This document shows, piece after piece, positions 35,532 to 44,282 of a stretch of 64,000 bases of DNA. The position numbers and the translations under genes were made by a program. The stretch lies in assembly GCA_963974715.1 (NCBI GenBank), contig CAXBDK010000006.1:62001-126000 (forward strand), read 5' to 3'. Numbering within the stretch: the first letter of the stretch is position 1; the number at the start of each line of letters is the position of its first letter. The notes beneath the pieces were generated by a model. The model did no database searches. It was not told where the DNA came from and worked only from the letters and a program-made list of their open reading frames with translations. The stretch comes from Sediminicola sp963974715. GTDB taxonomy: Bacteria; Bacteroidota; Bacteroidia; Flavobacteriales; Flavobacteriaceae.

Positions 35532-36461
35532 ATGAATGTCGCCCAAAAAGCACCAAAAATGTGTAAGAAGAGAATCTGTTTATTCGTTCGCCCTACAGCC
35601 ATTGAAGGCCATCCGATGATCATGGCGGGAATCTTTATATGGCTTTTTACGGTCAATCCGGATGTTCGTGCCCAAAGGGTATATGCGGATACGGACCAGA
35701 TAACTTCCACACTTCTTGCCGGGGTCACCAATAGGGCCAATGCCCTTACCAGCAATCCCGCAACCTATTCGGAGGTGTATGCCAACCTTTCCCTTGCCGG
35801 ACTTACCTCGGCAGCCCAGAACCTTCGATTTACGGGTGCCAATGGAAATCCGGTACCAAGGTCTTCTTCCCCTATTATGGTACGTTTTGGCAACAGTGCC
35901 TCCTTAGTGGGAATATTGGACAACATTGCATTTCAAAGAACGAATGGAGGGATAAACAATACGGTAGGCACCGCTTATACAAGTTCGACCTTGGCCAATT
36001 TACTCACTCTTTTCAGTACTCCCGGTGCCACGGAGGCAATAGTTCCCATTCCCAATAATTCGTCGCTTCCCAGTGATGGCATTCGGCTGCGGGTGAGTTC
36101 CGTTCTGGGATTATCGGTTAGGGCACGTTATTATCATGCATTCTTCATAGTTCCACCGGTACCGGGGAATAGTGAAATCGCCGTTTGTGAAGGCGATCAG
36201 GTCCCCATAACCATTTCAAACTTTTATCCCGGGTATGTCTATAGGGCCTACAATACGTTAACGGGAGGCACACAGATTGGTGGGGACAACACCACGGCAT
36301 CGTTCTCCTATGCAACGGCCCAGATTCCGGCATCGGGGAACTTGTGGATAGAGGCCGCCGAAGTGAACGGACAGTTCAGGTACCCTTCGGCGAGGACCCC
36401 AATCACCGTAACCATATCACCAAAACCCGGACCCCCCAGCTTGCAGCTCAGCGGCGATTGA
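35532..36461 (+). CDS. secreted Ig-like protein of unknown function
   Basis: A protein of up to 309 residues that I cannot assign to a named family. A hydrophobic stretch ending DVRAQ (near residue 48) looks like a signal peptide; in-frame Mets at 35559 and nearer the hydrophobic core could be the true start. The body is Ser/Thr/Asn rich and beta-stranded. Near residue 215 an Ig-like domain begins with IAVCEGDQVPITI. The protein stops at TISPKPGPPSLQLSGD, a linker that in larger adhesins leads into another Ig domain. It has no CHU_C sorting domain, and it lies between the OmpA-domain gene and a similar small protein. Confidence 0.65.
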   Translation: MNVAQKAPKMCKKRICLFVRPTAIEGHPMIMAGIFIWLFTVNPDVRAQRVYADTDQITSTLLAGVTNRANALTSNPATYSEVYANLSLAGLTSAAQNLRFTGANGNPVPRSSSPIMVRFGNSASLVGILDNIAFQRTNGGINNTVGTAYTSSTLANLLTLFSTPGATEAIVPIPNNSSLPSDGIRLRVSSVLGLSVRARYYHAFFIVPPVPGNSEIAVCEGDQVPITISNFYPGYVYRAYNTLTGGTQIGGDNTTASFSYATAQIPASGNLWIEAAEVNGQFRYPSARTPITVTISPKPGPPSLQLSGD

Positions 36462-36506
36462 AATAAATGAAAAATAGCACTTATAAAAAAAACAAATGAA
36501 CTAAAA

Positions 36507-37406
36507 ATGAGAAACATGAAAACAGTTGGAAAAATAATGACTTATGCCTTGACCCTTGTGTTGCTGTTTGCCTCGGCACGAACAATTGCCCAAGTAGTGG
36601 CACCCATTCCCACGACCCCCATTACGGCCCCGGCCAATTTGGATGTGGGCATTCTTACCGATAACACCTTGCCCGTGACCACTGTTGACGGAGCGGTCCT
36701 GTTCTATAATCCCGCAACATCGGGGCCTTCGCTTACAGTGACCGCAAGTCTGGACGATGGTGCTGGCAATACATTTACCGGCTACGAGTGGTACGCCATT
36801 ACGACCGATGGCACTACCGAGACCGAAACGCTGATCAGTGGGGCCAGCACCCAAGACCTGCCGTTGACGGCCTTGGAGCCCGGGTACCATAAGTACAGGG
36901 TCTACGGTCTTGTCGAAAACGGTACCGTGGTCTGTCAATCGGATAATTTTGAGGATATCATACTTTTTGTGTTGTCGCCGCTTACCGTAGAGACCACCTT
37001 CGAGCTCAACGGGAACGCACTTACCTATTGCGCCAATGATGTACCCGCAACCCCTATTGTACTTTCGGTCGGTTCCCTGGAAGCGGATTATAGTACCAAC
37101 ACCAACGGCTATGCCAATCCGGATGCCAGCGATTTTGATGTTACCTATAATTGGTTTGCGGTACAGGATGGGGATACGGCAAATCCATTGGATTTGGCGA
37201 ATACAACGGAATCCTATGAAGTGACCCTTGCCGATCCAGGCACCTATACATTTTTTGTTGAGGTGGAATATACCGTTAAAGATCCAGGGAGCAGGGATTA
37301 TGTAACCTATGTAGGAGCTGTTGAGGATGCCGGATCCGACCTGGAAATTGTGGTCTCCCCAACACCGGGGACGCCTACCCTTACCATAGGCTCGGTGGTG
37401 GATTAA
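36507..37406 (+). CDS. secreted Ig-like protein of unknown function
   Basis: A 299-residue protein with a clear signal peptide ending ARTIAQ (residue about 30); ATG 36516 is a possible later start. It contains two Ig/PKD-like beta domains (GYEWYAITTDG and VTYNWFAVQDGD segments around Trp), each closed by a YRVYG or TFFVEVEY strand. It ends VSPTPGTPTLTIGSVVD, strikingly like the end of the preceding protein. It has no sorting domain of its own, so it may be periplasmic or associate with the adhesin. It is part of the same gene run. Confidence 0.7.
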   Translation: MRNMKTVGKIMTYALTLVLLFASARTIAQVVAPIPTTPITAPANLDVGILTDNTLPVTTVDGAVLFYNPATSGPSLTVTASLDDGAGNTFTGYEWYAITTDGTTETETLISGASTQDLPLTALEPGYHKYRVYGLVENGTVVCQSDNFEDIILFVLSPLTVETTFELNGNALTYCANDVPATPIVLSVGSLEADYSTNTNGYANPDASDFDVTYNWFAVQDGDTANPLDLANTTESYEVTLADPGTYTFFVEVEYTVKDPGSRDYVTYVGAVEDAGSDLEIVVSPTPGTPTLTIGSVVD

Positions 37407-37491
37407 GATATTTGTGATTATTCCGGTTGATCGTACTTGGAGGCCCAAAGCTTTCCAATTGTCCTTCTTTATATTCATTTGAACCGCACGG

Positions 37492-38661
37492 ATGTATCTG
37501 AAAACAGTTATTTTCATTCTTTTTTGCTCCGTTCAGTCACTATTTCCACAAACCGACGTTACGGTCATCATAGTGGCCAAGGGGAACAAGGTAGTACTTA
37601 ATGCCAATGCCGATGGCGCCGAAAGGTATCACTGGTATAGAAACGGTATTGCCATAACGGATGCGGAAGGGGCCCAATACGAAGCGGTCAGGGAGGGATT
37701 TTTTTCCGTTGCATCCATAAATACGGAAGGCTGTACATCCAATGGTTCCAATATCGTTGAAATTCGGCACCTAAAATCGGTGGCGCCACCCTTGGGACAA
37801 GGGATACAATACTTCTGTGACCTTGTTTCACCAACGATCGGAAACCTTTTGGCCATTGGTGAATCCATACGTTGGTACGATTCCCCCCAAGGCGGAAATC
37901 CGATATTGGCTTCCGCCCCCTTGGAAGATAAGAAGGCCTACTATGCCTCCCAGACGTTGGATGGAAGCGATTTGGAAAGTGAAGAACGTTTAAAGGTGGT
38001 GGCCTTATTGAAGGGATGTCCGGACCTCTTTGTGACAAAGTCGGTCGATAATCCTGATCAGGCTATAGGGCAAGAGGTGCTTTTTACGGTGATGCTGGGG
38101 AATTCGGGGTCCATGACCGTAACCGACATCCTGCTAAGCGATAAACTCCCATCGGGCTATTCCTATATCTCCCATGAAGTGGACAAGGGTACCTATGACG
38201 AAGGGGAAGGCCTCTGGAACATCGATTCTCTTTTGGAAGGGGAAATAGCGAGCCTTACTATTAGGGCCCATGTCAAAGAACAGGGGAATTTTCTGAATAT
38301 TGCCTCTTTAGAGGCGTCCGATCCAGTTGATACCAACGAGGGGAACAATAGGGCGGAAATATCCGTAACCCCCAATTGTCTTGAGGTATTTAATATTGTA
38401 ACACCAAACGGCGATGGAATAAATGACACCTTTAAAATAGCATGTGTGGAGAAATATCCCAATAACCATCTAAGGGTCTTCAATAGGTGGGGCAGTTTGG
38501 TGTACGAGGCGCGTTCCTATAAAAACACTTGGGACGGAGAGGCCAATGTACGCGGTGCAATAAACCGAGAAAGTAAATTACCCGCAGGGACCTATTATTA
38601 TGTATTGGACCTGGGGGAACAACAAAGACCGATTAACGGATGGGTCTATATAGGGAGATGA
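37492..38661 (+). CDS. type IX-secreted protein with DUF11 and CHU_C domains
   Basis: A 389-residue protein with a signal peptide (VQSLFPQ, residue about 20). A short Ig-like region comes first (RYHWYRNGIAITDAEGAQY), then a DUF11 domain (about 175-290; FVTKSVDNPDQAIGQEVLFTV) and the type B sorting domain (about 295-389; FNIVTPNGDGINDTFKIACVEKYPNNHLRVFNRWG, ending GWVYIGR). Its last 210 residues closely parallel the C-terminus of the giant adhesin, so the two are likely paralogous cargo for the same PorP/SprF partner. Confidence 0.88.
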   Translation: MYLKTVIFILFCSVQSLFPQTDVTVIIVAKGNKVVLNANADGAERYHWYRNGIAITDAEGAQYEAVREGFFSVASINTEGCTSNGSNIVEIRHLKSVAPPLGQGIQYFCDLVSPTIGNLLAIGESIRWYDSPQGGNPILASAPLEDKKAYYASQTLDGSDLESEERLKVVALLKGCPDLFVTKSVDNPDQAIGQEVLFTVMLGNSGSMTVTDILLSDKLPSGYSYISHEVDKGTYDEGEGLWNIDSLLEGEIASLTIRAHVKEQGNFLNIASLEASDPVDTNEGNNRAEISVTPNCLEVFNIVTPNGDGINDTFKIACVEKYPNNHLRVFNRWGSLVYEARSYKNTWDGEANVRGAINRESKLPAGTYYYVLDLGEQQRPINGWVYIGR

Positions 38662-38721
38662 ATTACGGAAGGTTCTTGGGAAAAAGCCCCTGCCGATCTG
38701 CGGTTGGGGAACGATAATTGC

Positions 38722-39687
38722 CTATGGCTTTTGGAGGATGGCGTCCATGATCATTTGGGCATGGACCCTGGAATTTTCTATAAACCATTTATGGGTTTCC
38801 ATTCCACCGCAGACCACCCCTGCCAAATATAGTCCCTCTACGTTGGTTTCCATTGTTCGGGGATCGTATTGGGGAAGCATTTTTTCGTTCTTGGAGATGT
38901 TGATGCCCATTTTTTGGAGAAATTTAAAGTTGGGCATATATCCCGTAAGTGCCAGGACATAATCGTTTTCCAATTCGGAGGTCCCGTCCTGGTTTTCTAT
39001 CAGCAGGCTCCCATCCCTGATTTCCTTTACAGTGGTATTGTAATAGGCCTTTATGCTGCCTTCCGTTATCCTGTTGATGATATCGGGGCGGACCCAATAT
39101 TTTACGCGTTGCCCAACTTCCGGCCCCTTGATGATCAGTGAGACCTCGGCCCCTTTTCTATAACATTCCAAGGCCGCATCTATGGCCGAATTGCTAGCGC
39201 CGATGATGGCCAATTTCTGCTGGGAATAGAAATGGGGTTCCCTGTAATAATGGGACACTTTTTCCTTATCCTCCCCGGGAATGCCCATAGAATTTGGAAT
39301 ATCATAGAACCCAGTGGCAATGACTACGGCTGTTGCCGTATAGGATGATTTGCTCGTAAGGACCGTAAAAATATCTTCATATTTTTTTACCGATTCCACT
39401 TTTTCAAATAACCCGATTTTTAGCTTGTTGGATGATACTATCCTCCTAAAATACTCCAACGCCTCATCTCTTTTTGGTTTGGCTTCCTTGCTGATAAATG
39501 GAATTTCATCGATCTCAAGTTTTTCCGAAGACGAAAAGAACTGCATGGTAAGTGGATAGTTGTAAAGTGAGTTCACGATACATCCCTTCTCCAAGATCAG
39601 GTACCGGAGTCCTTTTTTTTTGGCTTCCAGGCCACAGGCTATCCCTATTGGCCCGCCTCCCACAATGATCACGTCCAAGGGGCTCAT
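38722..39687 (-). CDS. ypdA: YpdA-like putative bacillithiol disulfide reductase
   Basis: A 321-residue FAD/NAD(P) flavoprotein of the thioredoxin reductase-like fold but without a CxxC pair. The FAD motif is IIVGGGPIGIACGLEA (residues 6-21), the NAD(P) motif LAIIGASNSAIDAALE (near residue 160) and the C-terminal FAD segment NVEGLYLAGVVCGG. These are YpdA features. YpdA reduces bacillithiol disulfide, so its presence suggests bacillithiol is the low-molecular-weight thiol. Its ATG overlaps the rpe stop by 4 bp. Confidence 0.85.
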   Translation of the reverse strand: MSPLDVIIVGGGPIGIACGLEAKKKGLRYLILEKGCIVNSLYNYPLTMQFFSSSEKLEIDEIPFISKEAKPKRDEALEYFRRIVSSNKLKIGLFEKVESVKKYEDIFTVLTSKSSYTATAVVIATGFYDIPNSMGIPGEDKEKVSHYYREPHFYSQQKLAIIGASNSAIDAALECYRKGAEVSLIIKGPEVGQRVKYWVRPDIINRITEGSIKAYYNTTVKEIRDGSLLIENQDGTSELENDYVLALTGYMPNFKFLQKMGINISKNEKMLPQYDPRTMETNVEGLYLAGVVCGGMETHKWFIENSRVHAQMIMDAILQKP

Positions 39688-40346
39688 CCTTTGATCAGGT
39701 TTTTAAGTTCCCTTATAGTTTCAAGGGGATTTTTTCCTTGAAAGACAAAACTGCCGGCCACTAGGATATCCGCACCGGAATCGATGAGGGACTTGGCATT
39801 CCCCGCGTTTACGCCACCGTCCACTTCGATTAGGGTAGGGGCATTTTTCCTTTGTATAAGCTCTTTTAGGGCCATTATTTTGGCATAGGTGTTCTCTATA
39901 AACGTCTGTCCACCATATCCCGGGTTTACGCTCATCATACATACCAGGTCAATATCCTTGATGGTATCTTCCAACAACATACAATTGGTATGCGGGTTGA
40001 GCGCCACCCCTGCTTTCATCCCTTCATCCTTGATAGCTTGGAGGGTGCGGTGCAAATGGGTGCACGCCTCATAATGGACTGTCAGGTTGTCGGCGCCCAG
40101 TTCGGCAAAGGTTTTGATATATCGGTCCGGATCAACGATCATTAGATGAACGTCCAGTGGTTTTTTTGTATACTTGGCTATGGACTTGAGAACGGGCATT
40201 CCAAAGGAGATGTTGGGTACGAAGACCCCGTCCATAATATCTATGTGGAACCAGTCTGCCTCACTATGGTTCACCATTTCTATATCACGTTGCAGATTGG
40301 CAAAATCCGCCGCCAAAAGGGAAGGTGCTATTCGTTTAATATCCAT
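39684..40346 (-). CDS. rpe: ribulose-phosphate 3-epimerase
   Basis: A 220-residue TIM barrel. ATG 40346 starts MDIKRIAPSLLAADFANL. Metal ligands and motifs are in place: WFHIDIMDGVFVPNISFG (His, Asp), DVHLMIVDPDRY (His), MSVNPGYGGQTF (phosphate loop) and EVDGGVNAGN (Asp). It interconverts ribulose 5-phosphate and xylulose 5-phosphate in the pentose phosphate pathway. It is translationally coupled to ypdA downstream. Confidence 0.95.
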   Translation of the reverse strand: MDIKRIAPSLLAADFANLQRDIEMVNHSEADWFHIDIMDGVFVPNISFGMPVLKSIAKYTKKPLDVHLMIVDPDRYIKTFAELGADNLTVHYEACTHLHRTLQAIKDEGMKAGVALNPHTNCMLLEDTIKDIDLVCMMSVNPGYGGQTFIENTYAKIMALKELIQRKNAPTLIEVDGGVNAGNAKSLIDSGADILVAGSFVFQGKNPLETIRELKNLIKG

Positions 40347-40410
40347 ATAATGTAACTGATGCGATTTGTACAAAGGTAATGATTGTTATGGTCTTCTGCC
40401 CTTTGTGTCC

Positions 40411-41616
40411 TCAGTTCTTGGGCAGTTCAAAGATAAATTTGCAGCCCTGTCCCGGGGCGGATTGAAGGGATATAGCCCCTTGGAGGGTCTCAATGATCCG
40501 CTTCACGGTGCTCAATCCTATTCCGCTCCCTTTTTTCCCATAACGATCTTCCTTGGCGACGGTCTCGAAAAGTTCAAAGATAGCTCCTTGATCTTTGGCC
40601 GCGATTCCAGGTCCGTTGTCCTGGAGATAAAAAGTGTACCGTTCTTCAGTTTCCGAGATCCCTATTTCAATTTTTATATGTGCTTTGTCGTTGTACTTGA
40701 TCGCGTTGGAAAGCAAGTTGATGAATATCTGTTCCAATGCGGTACGGTTAACGTTGATATTTTGCACACTGCTTACCAATGTATGCGTAAGATTGCGTTC
40801 AGAGGCGAACAAATTCATGGTGGAAACCACAAAATCCTTTATATCGATCATGCTGTGCTCTTCCTTTAACAACCTTTCGCTCCTACTGTATTCTAGGAGA
40901 CCATCGATTAAATTTAGGAGCTTACCGGAAGAACTGCCGATCATTTCCATTATTTCGGTCTCATCGGCCGATAATCGCTCTCCGTGCATTTCTATAAAGA
41001 GATTGGAGAGGGAGGCAATATTGTTTAGGGGGGATTTTAGGTCGTGTGCGGCCACATGGGCAAACCTGTCCAATGCCTTGTTTTTTTCCGTGAGTCGTTG
41101 CATGGCTTCTTCCAGCGACCATTTGTTCTTCCGAAGTTCAAGTAGGTTCATCACCTGTTTGGAAAGGGAAGTTAGGGCATCGATCTGTTTTTTGGAAAGT
41201 GTTTTGGGGCTTTTGTCCATAACGCACAAAGTTCCCAAGGGCAGACCATCTTTTGAAAGGAAGGGCACTCCGGCATAGAACAACAGCTTTGGGTCGTTTA
41301 CAACAAAGGGATTGTCATAAAACCGTTCGTCCTTCCGTGTGTCCTCTACAATAAAAATTTCCGTGCCCGCATTGATGGTATGGGCGCAAAAAGATTCCTC
41401 CCTGCTGCTCTCTTTGATGCCCAAACCTTTTTCCGACTTAAACCATTGCCTGTTTTTATCTATTAGGGAAATGAAGGATATGGGCGTACCGCAGATTTCC
41501 GAGGCCATATGGGTTATAAAATCGTAATCATCTTCTGGAAGCGTATCCAAGATCGAATAGGAATCCAGTGTTCTTTGCCTCTTTTCTTCTTCGCTGTGCT
41601 TAGGGGGAACGATCAT
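40411..41616 (-). CDS. GAF domain sensor histidine kinase
   Basis: A 401-residue cytosolic kinase with no transmembrane helix. The N-terminal GAF domain (about 25-165) has PISFISLIDKNRQWFKSEKGL and ESFCAHTI, typical of kinases sensing small or redox cues. HisKA follows with the phospho-accepting His in AHVAAHDLKSPLNN (near residue 210), then HATPase_c with N-box NLLSNAIKYND, G1 DNGPGIA and G2 GSGIGLSTVK. No response regulator gene is adjacent, so it is an orphan kinase. Confidence 0.9.
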   Translation of the reverse strand: MIVPPKHSEEEKRQRTLDSYSILDTLPEDDYDFITHMASEICGTPISFISLIDKNRQWFKSEKGLGIKESSREESFCAHTINAGTEIFIVEDTRKDERFYDNPFVVNDPKLLFYAGVPFLSKDGLPLGTLCVMDKSPKTLSKKQIDALTSLSKQVMNLLELRKNKWSLEEAMQRLTEKNKALDRFAHVAAHDLKSPLNNIASLSNLFIEMHGERLSADETEIMEMIGSSSGKLLNLIDGLLEYSRSERLLKEEHSMIDIKDFVVSTMNLFASERNLTHTLVSSVQNINVNRTALEQIFINLLSNAIKYNDKAHIKIEIGISETEERYTFYLQDNGPGIAAKDQGAIFELFETVAKEDRYGKKGSGIGLSTVKRIIETLQGAISLQSAPGQGCKFIFELPKN

Positions 41617-41640
41617 GATCGGATGGGATTTAGAGAACTT

Positions 41641-42876
41641 TTAATACCAGCGTTTTTTCTTCTTTTTTGAACCTTCGGATTTTCTTCCTTTTTTGTATTT
41701 GCTGCCCTTTTTTTTGTGCACTTCGGGTTTGGCCTTTGGGTCCAAGGGGTAGGGGTGGTCCTCCATTACCTCCAACTGACTGAACAACAATCTTTGGATG
41801 CTGATCAAATAAGGTCTTTCATCCGCTGAACAGAAAGAATGGGAAGTGCCAGAATTTCCAGCCCGGCCCGTTCGCCCGATTCGGTGCACATAGGTTTCCG
41901 GAACATTGGGAAGGTCAAAATTTATGACCGCATCCAAACTATCGATATCGATGCCCCTTGCGGCTACATCGGTAGCGATCAGAATCGTGGCATCCCCTTT
42001 CTTAAAATTGTTGAAGGCCAGCTGTCGATCGCTCTGGGATTTGTCACCATGTAGGCTTTCAGCCTTAAAATTATTGTTTATCAGGGTTTTCTCCAACTTG
42101 TCCACACCAAATTTGGTACGTCTAAAGATGATGATGTTGCCTTTTATGGAAGTTCTTAAAAGATGAAGGCAGAGTTCTATTTTATTAGGTTTGGAAACGT
42201 AATATAGTAACTGGCGCACATTTTCCGCAGCCGAGGAAATGGGCGATACTTCCACGGTAACCGGGTTTTTAAGGATGGCACTCGCCAGTTGCACCACCTT
42301 ATGGGGCATGGTGGCCGAAAATAACAAGGTCTGCTTGCCCTGTGGGCAAAGGCGTTCCAGCTTTTTAACATCGTCTATAAAACCCATGTCCAGCATTAGG
42401 TCGGCCTCATCAAGGACAAACGTTTCCACATAGTCCAAATTTACCAGATCTTGTTTGTGCAGGTCCAGAAGCCTTCCGGGCGTGGCGATCAAGATGTCCA
42501 CCCCATTTTTAAGAATGGCGATTTGGGGATCTATCGAAGTACCTCCGAAGACCACCGTGGTCAATAGATTGGTATACTTGCTATAGACCTTGAAGTTTTC
42601 CTGTATCTGGACGGCCAGCTCCCTTGTGGGACTGATTACCAATGCCCTTATTTTTTTGCCCTTTTTAGAACCTTCCTGTCGGTCGTACAACAACTGTAAT
42701 ATGGGCAGGGCGAACGCTGCCGTCTTACCGGTTCCCGTTTGTGCGGAGGCGATCAAATCCCGCTTTTCCAGTACCAAAGGGATGGTCCGCTCTTGGATGG
42801 GCGTAGGTATTTCGTAACCTAGATCGGTCAGGGCCTTAAGGATCGGTTTGTTTAACTGTAATTCCTTGAACTGCAT
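41641..42876 (-). CDS. DEAD-box ATP-dependent RNA helicase, RhlE type
   Basis: A 411-residue protein starting at ATG 42876 (MQFKELQLNKPILKAL). Helicase motifs are complete: Q motif (YEIPTPIQERTIP), I (AQTGTGKT), Ia (PTRELAVQ), Ib (TPGRLLD), II (DEAD), III (SAT), IV (IIFRRTK), V (ATDVAARGIDID) and VI (HRIGRTGRAG). The C-terminal tail is a Lys-rich RNA-binding extension. It probably serves RNA turnover or ribosome assembly. It is a single gene. Confidence 0.93.
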   Translation of the reverse strand: MQFKELQLNKPILKALTDLGYEIPTPIQERTIPLVLEKRDLIASAQTGTGKTAAFALPILQLLYDRQEGSKKGKKIRALVISPTRELAVQIQENFKVYSKYTNLLTTVVFGGTSIDPQIAILKNGVDILIATPGRLLDLHKQDLVNLDYVETFVLDEADLMLDMGFIDDVKKLERLCPQGKQTLLFSATMPHKVVQLASAILKNPVTVEVSPISSAAENVRQLLYYVSKPNKIELCLHLLRTSIKGNIIIFRRTKFGVDKLEKTLINNNFKAESLHGDKSQSDRQLAFNNFKKGDATILIATDVAARGIDIDSLDAVINFDLPNVPETYVHRIGRTGRAGNSGTSHSFCSADERPYLISIQRLLFSQLEVMEDHPYPLDPKAKPEVHKKKGSKYKKGRKSEGSKKKKKRWY

Positions 42877-43163
42877 ATGGTTTCTTATAATGGACAAAGA
42901 TAGTCAAAATGTATGGCCTTGCTTGCCTTGACCCATAATGTGAAATCCACTATAATTCTTCCATAGCATCAAAATGTCTTTAAGCTTTCCCCATGCCACC
43001 CGGACTGTTCGGGGATTGCCGACTTTGGCGCCGGTTACACCGATTCGGGAGGTATTTGGGATAAATACGCACAATAGTGCCCATCTGCTTTTTTGGTATG
43101 TAAAAATCCTGTATTTTTAGAAAGATATCTTAGTCGTCGTTCAATCACCTAAAAAATTTCTTT

Positions 43164-44282
43164 ATGGACTCCCGTCGTTCCTTTATACAAAAGTTGACCG
43201 CATCTGCCATTGCAGTTCCAGTGTTCAGCGAATTAAATGCCATGCAGTATTTTTCAGAACCAAAGTATGATGGTCCCGTCCTCCGCGTGGCCCTTATGGG
43301 TTTGGGAAGTTACGCTACTAGGGTGGCGGAAGCCATGAAAGATTGTAAAAGGGCAAAAATTACCGGATTGATAAGTGGTACCCCGTCCAAATTGCCCATA
43401 TGGCGGGAAAAATATGGTGTCAAGGAATCAAGTTGCTATAATTATGAAAATTTCGATGCCATAAAGGATAATCCGGAAATTGATGCCGTTTACGTAATTA
43501 CGCCCAATGCGCTGCACCACGGCCAGGTCATACGGGTGGCAAAAGCCGGAAAACATGCCATCTGTGAAAAACCGATGGCCTTGAATGCCAAGGAGGGGAA
43601 GGAGATGGTGGAGGCGTGCGAACAGGCAAACGTACAGTTATTAGTGGGGTATAGAATGCATTTTGAGGCCAATACCCTTGCGATCGTGAATATGCGCAAA
43701 GAGGGAAAGTTAGGGGCCATCAAATTTTTCCAGGGCCTCTCCGGTTTTCCGATCGGAGACCCTAACCAATGGCGATTGAACAAAGATTTGGCCGGGGGAG
43801 GCTCCCTCATGGATATTGGCATTTACGCCGTAAACGGGGCCAGGTATATGGTGGGGGAAGAGCCCGAATGGGTGACTGCCCAAGAGACCAAAACAGATCC
43901 CGTAAAATTTGCTGAGGGGGTGGACGAGACCGTTCAGTTCCAAATGGGATTTCCCAGTGGTGCGGTCGCTTCCTGTTTATCGACTTACAATATGGGCCAC
44001 TTGGACAGGTTTTTTGTGAACGGGAAAGATGGTTTTGCGACCCTGCATCCCGCAACGGGCTACGGACCCATAGAGGGAACTACCCACAATGGAAAGCTGG
44101 ACCTTCCCCATCGCACCCACCAAACCGTACAAATGGATGAAATGGCCGCCATTATCCTGGACGGCAAAAAACCTACGGTTCCCGTTGACGGGGAAGAGGG
44201 CCTGAAGGATCTGAAGATATTGGATGCCATTTATGCCGCTGTCCAGAAAGATGGAAAAGTATTTTTGGACCTAAAGGCTTAG
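43164..44282 (+). CDS. Gfo/Idh/MocA oxidoreductase, glucose-fructose oxidoreductase-like, with Tat signal
   Basis: A 372-residue protein. An N-terminal twin-arginine-like leader (DSRRSFIQKLTASAIAVPVF) suggests export, as in glucose-fructose oxidoreductase. A Rossmann motif (RVALMGLGSYATRVAEAM) and canonical ICEKPMA motif follow, with GFOR-like QLLVGYRMHFEANT, and GGGSLMDIGIYAVNGARY for the C-terminal domain. GFOR-type enzymes keep NADP tightly bound and shuttle hydride between sugars. It is a single gene. Its last 12 bp overlap, convergently, the end of the radical SAM gene. Confidence 0.85.
   Translation: MDSRRSFIQKLTASAIAVPVFSELNAMQYFSEPKYDGPVLRVALMGLGSYATRVAEAMKDCKRAKITGLISGTPSKLPIWREKYGVKESSCYNYENFDAIKDNPEIDAVYVITPNALHHGQVIRVAKAGKHAICEKPMALNAKEGKEMVEACEQANVQLLVGYRMHFEANTLAIVNMRKEGKLGAIKFFQGLSGFPIGDPNQWRLNKDLAGGGSLMDIGIYAVNGARYMVGEEPEWVTAQETKTDPVKFAEGVDETVQFQMGFPSGAVASCLSTYNMGHLDRFFVNGKDGFATLHPATGYGPIEGTTHNGKLDLPHRTHQTVQMDEMAAIILDGKKPTVPVDGEEGLKDLKILDAIYAAVQKDGKVFLDLKA

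Noticed and set aside
36501..37517. 338-codon minus-strand open frame opposite the second Ig-like protein
   Set aside because: Composition (Ile, Gly, Arg and Lys rich without pattern) is typical of the complement of Thr/Asp/Ala-rich coding DNA; the plus-strand protein has a clean signal peptide.
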